Source: an uncultured Prevotella sp.
GTDB taxonomy: Bacteria; Bacteroidota; Bacteroidia; Bacteroidales; Bacteroidaceae
Assembly (NCBI GenBank): GCA_900540885.1
Contig: UQHJ01000081.1
Location: forward strand, 1 to 10,203
Reading direction: 5' to 3'
DNA: 10,203 nt
How positions within the stretch are numbered: the stretch's first letter is position 1; each line of letters opens with the position of its first letter. Below the pieces are notes generated by a model. The model made no database searches. It was not told where the DNA came from and worked only from the letters and a program-made list of their open reading frames with translations. A program made the translations under genes and the position numbers. This document shows positions 6,601-10,203 of the stretch, one piece after another.

Positions 6601-7747
6601 CTTCTGCCTCTTTTCCCTTTTGTAATTCAAAAAACTCTTTCTGCTCACGGATTTCTCGGCTCAACTCTTCTTCTGTAGGAAGATAAGTAAGATACTTAGC
6701 GGCAAAGAGCTGCTTGCTGTCTTTCAATATGGAATAACGTGCAAGATCTTTGCTAGTGTCAGAACACAGAACCAAACCGATAGTAGGATTATTGCCTTCC
6801 TCTTTCTTCAACTCGTCATACATTCTGACGTACATATCCATCTGTCCCACATCCTGATGAGTTATCTGCGTAGTCTTTAAATCAATAATGAGATAGGACT
6901 TTAGGATGATGTTGTAAAACACAAGATCGATATAGAAATCGCCCATGTCCGTCTTGATATGCTGTTGGCGAGCCACAAACGCATAGCCTTTTCCCAACTC
7001 CATGATAAAAGTCTGCAGATGGTCGATAATGGCAGTTTCCAGTTTCGATTCACTATAGACAGGGTTCTGTGGTAATCCTAAGAACTCTGCTATCACAGGA
7101 TTCTTGAGATAAGAGAATTTGTCTTTTTCGAAATCTGAAGTCAGCGAACGCATCTCGTAACTTACCTCCTTGCGCAGATGCTCAGGGGTTTGCAACAAAC
7201 GATAATAGTATTGTGAGGAGATATTACGCTGCAAGGTACGATAATCCCATTGCTCCCGAGCCGCCTCCTTCAAATACCACAACCTTGCATCCGCATCTTT
7301 TACACGCAGTAAGCGTTCATAGTGAAGCCATGATAGGTTAGGATAGAATGGTATCGTAGATTCGTCAAGCGGTGCTTGACGAATTGGTTCGTCTGTGAGT
7401 TCGAATTGGTCAAGCATTGCTTGACCAATTCGTAAATTGCTGAACATCAGGTAAAAAGAGCGCATGTTCTTTATGCTTGTCAGTCCGAATCCCCTGCCGT
7501 ATTCTTCAGTAAGGGTTTGGGAGGCCAATTGTATGACATGTTTGCCATATTTCGCACGTTCTTTTCCATTTTGCTCCTGTGTCACGATACGCCAACCGAT
7601 AAGCCAGTTGCGAACTACCAATAGATGGTCTGCACTGCGATAGGCTTGCCGACGTGCTTCACCAGCTAAATGCTTCAAATCAGAGACAAAGTTTTTCTCT
7701 GGTTGAGTCAGCTTTTCTGTTATGTTTGTTAATGCAGATTTTTCCAT
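6590..7747 (-). CDS. YhcG/DUF1016-family PDDEXK nuclease
   Basis: The 385-residue protein has the two-part layout of the YhcG family. The N-terminal DUF1016_N region (about 10-200) includes the ARRQAYRSADHLLVVRNWLIGWRIV helix, YGRGFGLTSIKNMRSFYLMF and LSWLHYERLLRV. The C-terminal PDDEXK nuclease domain (about 230-360) has KLETAIIDHLQTFIMELGKGYAFVARQ, GDFYIDLVFYN with the first Asp, SYLIIDLKT supplying D-x-K, and a VGQMDMYVRMYD helix. The usual E-x-K is D-x-K here, which is compatible with activity. Family members often accompany restriction-modification loci or mobile DNA; no such partner is seen here. ATG 7747 is preferred; an in-frame TTG at 7753 would add two residues. Residues encoded by 7360-7432 form an unusual palindromic repeat insertion. 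Confidence 0.9.
   Translation of the reverse strand: MEKSALTNITEKLTQPEKNFVSDLKHLAGEARRQAYRSADHLLVVRNWLIGWRIVTQEQNGKERAKYGKHVIQLASQTLTEEYGRGFGLTSIKNMRSFYLMFSNLRIGQAMLDQFELTDEPIRQAPLDESTIPFYPNLSWLHYERLLRVKDADARLWYLKEAAREQWDYRTLQRNISSQYYYRLLQTPEHLRKEVSYEMRSLTSDFEKDKFSYLKNPVIAEFLGLPQNPVYSESKLETAIIDHLQTFIMELGKGYAFVARQQHIKTDMGDFYIDLVFYNIILKSYLIIDLKTTQITHQDVGQMDMYVRMYDELKKEEGNNPTIGLVLCSDTSKDLARYSILKDSKQLFAAKYLTYLPTEEELSREIREQKEFFELQKGKEAEDED
7360..7432 (-). repeat. Two palindromic repeat units inside the nuclease gene
   Basis: Unit 1 (7360-7384) is an 11-bp perfect hairpin with a GGT loop. Unit 2 (7402-7432) is a 14-bp perfect hairpin with an ATT loop. Both share the core GTCAAGCnnnGCTTGAC. In the protein they encode IGQAMLDQ and IRQAPLDE, repeats 15 residues apart, placed between the SFYLMF and LSWLHY segments where family members vary in length. 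Confidence 0.85.
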
Positions 7748-7800
7748 ACTCAAGTTTCGGATTTAGAGTTTGAGGCTGAGTTTATCGCATAAAAAAAGGC

Positions 7801-7864
7801 TTTGAGTATTTCCGTATATCACTGAAAATGAGCAACTTAGATATGAAAAAAAACAATACTCAAA
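7801..7864. repeat. Inverted repeat TTTGAGTATT/AATACTCAAA
   Basis: A 10-bp perfect inverted repeat (7801-7810 and 7855-7864) flanks 44 nt in the leader of the nuclease operon. The right arm overlaps the -7 box of the minus-strand promoter, so it may be an operator or leader stem, or the ends of a small mobile remnant. Confidence 0.45.
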
Positions 7865-7891
7865 ACTAAAAGCTATGAGCAAAATTACAAA
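7861..7891 (-). promoter_or_regulatory. Bacteroidales-type promoter for the nuclease operon
   Basis: On the minus strand, TTTG (7891-7888), a 19-nt spacer and TAGTTTTG (7868-7861) match the -33/-7 consensus exactly. The expected start near 7854 gives a leader of about 105 nt to ATG 7747, long enough for regulation. Confidence 0.65.
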
Positions 7892-8099
7892 AATTCCGTC
7901 AGAGATTCGCAACTTTTTCAGTAAAAAACGTCGCAGTGCCGTTATAGACTCATTTACGCACCTACTTGAAAGTGTCAACTTGGACTGTCACTCCTTTATC
8001 CGTGGCACTAATCAATACTTCCCCACTTCGCTTCAAACTTACGTTTCTTCTCAGCCAATCTCTGCAAGAACTGTTGGTGGGCTTCACTATTGGGATTGA
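7875..8099 (+). other. Unassigned open frame, possibly a gene remnant
   Basis: A 74-codon frame starts MSKITKIPSEIRNFFSKKRRSAVIDSFTHLLESVNL. The first 40 or so residues look protein-like (amphipathic, basic), as in the N-terminus of a transposase or regulator, but I cannot assign a family. The rest runs antisense into the GSCFA gene for 92 nt and looks random. It also overlaps the minus-strand promoter. The most likely reading is a truncated remnant of a lost gene; it may be spurious. Confidence 0.25.
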
Positions 8100-8982
8100 T
8101 CGGACGATGCTGCATATCGCGCAGTATGGCACTGCGTTCGCGTGCATAAGTCGTAAGTTGCGGTGTAAAAGCCCAAGTTGTGAACTGTTCCCACACATAA
8201 TCAATGGCCTGCTCTGAAGGGTGGAGCATATCGGACGCATAAAAGCGATAGTCACGCAACTCATCGGTAATGATTTCGTAAGCAGGGAAATAACTTACGA
8301 AAGAGCCAAAATCTCTACACAGACTATCAATCAGCAGTAGCAATCGTGATTTGCTCAACGCATTTTCATGCATACCATATTTTGCATAACGATAAGGACT
8401 TAGCGTAAAGATCACCTTTTGCTTAGGATAGTCACGATGATAGGCTGAAAGAAACGCTGTCCACTGTGCACACAATGTATTCCAATCTGCCACTTCTTCA
8501 CGGAAGAGACGCATCGGCTGCTTGTGACAGTTGGCCACGCAAGCATCACGATATTCGCCTTCGCGCAGACAATATACATGGTCGGTACTGAACGTGATGA
8601 ATAGTGCATCGGCGCGCCGCACAAAATCCGCCGTGAGTTGCCATTCCTCACGCAACATCGTAGCCAACGCAGCACGCGACGAGGCCGTATATTTTGTAGC
8701 ATAATCCCAATGTCGCCATTCGTCACTATCAAGTTGAAAAAAGCCCGCTTCGCTGAAAGGCTTTACTACATCATCAGCTAAATAAGTAGCCAACACATTA
8801 CGTATGCTCACGGGATTATAAAGTGTACCATGCGGATTGATGCACACCTGATTGGAAGGTAAACACGCAGCCAATCGCTGTCCCACATGGTCGGCAAAGC
8901 ACGAACCTATAAATAATACACGCGACTGCGGCAGGAGTTGTAAACTACTTTCAGGCAGTTCTACTGGGGTACGAAAATTCAT
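8008..8982 (-). CDS. GSCFA-domain protein
   Basis: The 324-residue product carries the family-naming motif in LFIGSCFADHVGQRL and continues with INPHGTLYNPVSIRNVL, both typical of the GSCFA family, which is linked to SGNH/GDSL-like hydrolases. Other expected blocks are ADALFITFSTDHVY, VANCHKQP, VIFTLSPYRYAKYGMHENALSKSRLLLLID and YRFYASDMLHPSEQAIDYVWEQF; the last looks like the D-x-x-H-P catalytic block of SGNH-type enzymes. No signal peptide is evident, and the true substrate is unknown. ATG 8982 (MNFRTPVELPES) is preferred over an in-frame start at 9006, which falls in the tRNA terminator stem. No consensus promoter was found between it and the terminator, so it may rely on read-through from the tRNAs or on a weaker promoter. 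Confidence 0.88.
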   Translation of the reverse strand: MNFRTPVELPESSLQLLPQSRVLFIGSCFADHVGQRLAACLPSNQVCINPHGTLYNPVSIRNVLATYLADDVVKPFSEAGFFQLDSDEWRHWDYATKYTASSRAALATMLREEWQLTADFVRRADALFITFSTDHVYCLREGEYRDACVANCHKQPMRLFREEVADWNTLCAQWTAFLSAYHRDYPKQKVIFTLSPYRYAKYGMHENALSKSRLLLLIDSLCRDFGSFVSYFPAYEIITDELRDYRFYASDMLHPSEQAIDYVWEQFTTWAFTPQLTTYARERSAILRDMQHRPINPNSEAHQQFLQRLAEKKRKFEAKWGSID

Positions 8983-8989
8983 AACACAA

Positions 8990-9031
8990 CAAAATAAAAA
9001 ACGCAACCAAACTGATAAAAGTTTGATTGCG
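8990..9031 (-). terminator. Intrinsic terminator after the tRNA-Gln pair
   Basis: On the minus strand the 11-bp stem is CGCAATCAAAC (9031-9021) with GTTTGGTTGCG (9012-9002), one U-G wobble in RNA and an 8-nt loop. TTTTTTATTTTG follows. It lies 19 nt beyond the 3' end of the second tRNA. Confidence 0.8.
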
Positions 9032-9049
9032 CCAAATAAAAAAAGATTG

Positions 9050-9120
9050 TTGGGGTATCCGGACTCGAACCAGAAAAGGCAGGACCAGAATCTGCAGTGT
9101 TACCATTACACCATACCCCA
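9050..9120 (-). tRNA. tRNA-Gln (CUG), distal copy
   Basis: The 71-nt cloverleaf has: acceptor TGGGGTA/TACCCCA; D stem GTGT/ACAC; anticodon loop TTCTGGT with CTG (plus strand 9086-9088); T arm TCTGG-TTCGAGT-CCGGA; discriminator A. CCA is not encoded. The anticodon stem GCAGA/CCTGC has an A-C mismatch next to the loop. It is co-transcribed with the copy at 9181-9251. Confidence 0.95.
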
Positions 9121-9180
9121 AACACTAAAATTAATTATTCGCTCCCAAATCATAAGAGCAAACAAGCATTGAAAATCTCG

Positions 9181-9251
9181 TTGGGGTACCCGGATTCGAA
9201 CCAGGAAAGGCAGGACCAGAATCTGCAGTGTTACCATTACACCATACCCCA
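9181..9251 (-). tRNA. tRNA-Gln (CUG), proximal copy
   Basis: It has the same structure and anticodon as the copy 60 nt downstream. They differ at three positions, all in the T arm: the outer T-stem pair is C-G here and U-A in the other copy (a compensatory change), and the T loop reads TTCGAAT here and TTCGAGT there. This is the first gene after the consensus promoter at 9293-9324. Confidence 0.95.
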
Positions 9252-9292
9252 AACTTGGATGTAAACAAGAGAGCCTCTCTCGAATACGAGTG

Positions 9293-9324
9293 CAAAATTA
9301 CGGCATTTTCTGAAAACTGCCAAA
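9293..9324 (-). promoter_or_regulatory. Bacteroidales-type promoter for the tRNA-Gln pair
   Basis: On the minus strand, TTTG (9324-9321), a 20-nt spacer and TAATTTTG (9300-9293) give an exact consensus. Transcription would start about 35 nt before the proximal tRNA. Confidence 0.72.
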
Positions 9325-9404
9325 TAAAACTAACTTTTTTTAATCACGCATATACAAGGAAACTGCAATCTCTATACGTTTGCAAAAACTTTGTTTTATC
9401 TTTC

Positions 9405-9696
9405 ATGTTTCATTTTTCTTTGTAATAAGATGAATATCAAGTATTTAGAAAAGTGAAACATAATACTTTCATGTTTCATTTTAAGTTTCATGTTTCATTT
9501 TTTTAAACACTGAGGGAGCGTGTTATCGCTCCCACAGTGTTTTTGCATCGCTCCCACAGAGGTTTTGAATCGCTCCCTCAGTGTTTTTTTGAAGTGAAAC
9601 ATTGAAACTAAAAGTGAAACATTGAAGCACAATGTTTCATCTCTTGAATGGATTGATAATCAACAAGTTGAAACATAAAAATGAAACATGAAACAT
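9405..9696. repeat. Field of ten ATGTTTCA/TGAAACAT octamers
   Basis: ATGTTTCA starts at 9405, 9471, 9490 and 9632. Its complement TGAAACAT starts at 9454, 9595, 9615, 9669, 9682 and 9689. Near copies occur at about 9483 and 9602. They flank the GCTCCC array on both sides and suggest binding sites for a protein, such as arm-type sites of the neighbouring recombinase. Confidence 0.8.
9505..9590. repeat. GCTCCC array: one inverted and three direct 22-bp units
   Basis: Three direct units start with ATCGCTCCC at 9525, 9547 and 9569, exactly 22 bp apart, and end in CAG(T/A)G followed by T-runs. In front stands an inverted unit, AAACACTGAGGGAGCG (9505-9520). It pairs perfectly with the third unit (9571-9586) and with one mismatch with the first (9527-9542), so alternative hairpins are possible. 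Confidence 0.88.
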
Positions 9697-9766
9697 AAAA
9701 ACATCAAAGGTAAAATATACGTAAGTAAAAGTGTCGATTTTACCATCAGGTGCATTTTCCTAGATT

Positions 9767-9779
9767 TGAGGTCACCTCA
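9767..9779. repeat. Perfect palindrome TGAGGTCACCTCA
   Basis: Six base pairs around a central C, 38 nt beyond the integrase stop codon. It could be an operator or a crossover-site dyad. Short palindromes also arise by chance. Confidence 0.4.
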
Positions 9780-9816
9780 TCCTTTTACCGTTTATAGTCT
9801 ATGCTACTTTTCTTCC

Positions 9817-10203
9817 CTATTTACCAAGAGACTTGAACATCTTGGTGATGCACTTTTTCTTCTGCTCCATGTTTGGGTGAACATAGAGATTAAGGGTTGT
9901 TGTGATGTTGGCGTGACCGAGCAATACACTTACTGTCTTGTAATCGCAGTTGCTTTCAATGCAGCGTGTGGCAAAGCTATGGCGTAGTCCGTGATACTTT
10001 AGTCGAGGAATGTCGAGACGCGCCATCAACCGATGATAATAGTTGCGATAGGTGCGTGGTTCGGTTGGCTTTTCTTCATTGGTCAGCACATAAAAGTCTG
10101 TGTTTACCACCTTTTTCAGTGGTTTCACCATCGCCAGCAGTTCCTTGTTCATCGGTATCTCACGGCATGAGTTCTTGGTCTTGGGTGTGTTGATGACCAA
10201 CTC
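9817..10203 (-). CDS. Tyrosine recombinase/integrase, C-terminal part (5' end outside window)
   Basis: The frame is open at the window edge; the last 128 residues are present. They contain the C-terminal half of a phage-integrase catalytic domain: the beta-hairpin lysine region TPKTKNSCREIPM, the box H-x-x-R in YHGLRHSFATR (H71, R74 of the fragment), LLGHANITTTLNLY with H97, and the nucleophile Y107 followed by VHP. The first catalytic arginine lies outside. Such enzymes cut and rejoin DNA at attachment sites of integrative elements. The gene points towards the repeat field and the tRNA-Gln pair, as expected for an integrase at an element's end with the element extending right. No truncation is seen at the C-terminus. 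Confidence 0.93.
   Translation of the reverse strand, partial: ELVINTPKTKNSCREIPMNKELLAMVKPLKKVVNTDFYVLTNEEKPTEPRTYRNYYHRLMARLDIPRLKYHGLRHSFATRCIESNCDYKTVSVLLGHANITTTLNLYVHPNMEQKKKCITKMFKSLGK

Larger units (their letters stand above)
9325..9816. other. Repeat-rich non-coding region downstream of the integrase
   Basis: No gene is supported in this stretch on either strand. It contains ten ATGTTTCA/TGAAACAT octamers (9405-9696), the GCTCCC hairpin array (9505-9590), the inverted repeat GGTAAAAT (9709-9716)/ATTTTACC (9737-9744) and the palindrome TGAGGTCACCTCA (9767-9779). Its position just beyond the integrase stop and its density of short repeats fit an attachment-site or element-terminal region, but no core duplication can be seen in one window. 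Confidence 0.5.

Noticed and set aside
7962..8264. Minus-strand frame of 100 codons overlapping the GSCFA gene end
   Set aside because: It is an alternate-frame shadow of the GSCFA gene with no motif of its own.
8852..9172. Plus-strand frame of 106 codons over the GSCFA start and a tRNA
   Set aside because: It crosses the tRNA terminator and a tRNA gene on the opposite strand.
9050..9251. Attachment-site duplication represented by the two tRNA copies
   Set aside because: Both are complete functional tRNAs with compensatory differences, only 60 nt apart with no element between them, so they are a gene duplication and not att repeats.
9228..9425. Plus-strand frame starting inside a tRNA
   Set aside because: It begins in the tRNA-Gln 5' part and covers the tRNA promoter; the product is not protein-like.
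9505..9590. CRISPR array
   Set aside because: The three 22-bp units are directly adjacent with no spacers and are preceded by an inverted unit, so this is a tandem/hairpin array and not repeat-spacer DNA.
9688..9987. Plus-strand frame of 99 codons overlapping the integrase
   Set aside because: It is largely antisense to the integrase C-terminus, whose catalytic motifs are clear.

Overview
The window looks like a chromosomal segment of a Bacteroidales bacterium, most likely in the Prevotella/Segatella area. The reasons are: (i) three promoters fit the Bacteroidales pattern TTTG, a 19-20 nt spacer, then TAnnTTTG; (ii) Shine-Dalgarno sequences are absent; (iii) the gene families are typical of the group: the tail of a GH92 glycosidase, a Bacteroidetes-type LolA, a ComEC whose metallo-beta-lactamase-like tail lacks metal ligands, and a GSCFA-domain protein. 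This placement is inferred from gene content, not from a marker gene.

Layout. 1-420 holds the 3' end of a GH92-like glycosidase, followed by a strong hairpin/T-run terminator (496-538). A clean promoter (606-636) then opens a plus-strand housekeeping block: a periplasmic lipoprotein carrier (694-1332), thioredoxin reductase trxB (1439-2374), a uracil-DNA-glycosylase-superfamily protein (2536-3105) and a ComEC/Rec2-type protein (3254-5482). The two gaps lolA/trxB and trxB/UDG are each filled by a large inverted array of short words that ends next to the following ATG.

5483-6105 has no intact gene. It contains hairpins, one copy of a dispersed structured repeat whose other copy precedes comEC, and the decayed N-terminus of an IS4/DUF4372-type transposase. 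Next is a minus-strand pair with its own promoter (7861-7891): a YhcG/DUF1016 PDDEXK nuclease (6590-7747) overlapping a small secreted protein (6106-6600). The nuclease gene carries two palindromic units inside its coding sequence.

8008-8982 is a GSCFA-domain protein (minus). Upstream of it are two tandem tRNA-Gln(CUG) genes with a consensus promoter (9293-9324) and an intrinsic terminator (8990-9031). The right end (9325-9816) is non-coding and repeat-rich. It holds ten copies of the 8-mer ATGTTTCA/TGAAACAT and a GCTCCC hairpin array with a 22-bp period. It sits directly downstream of a tyrosine recombinase whose 5' end lies outside the window, so it is probably the terminal or attachment region of an integrated element extending to the right.

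Functionally, the left half is core (envelope lipoprotein transport, thiol redox, DNA repair, DNA uptake). The right half is accessory or mobile. The strongest unexplained signals are the inverted word arrays, the integrase-proximal repeat field, the palindromic insertion in the nuclease gene and the two-copy structured repeat.
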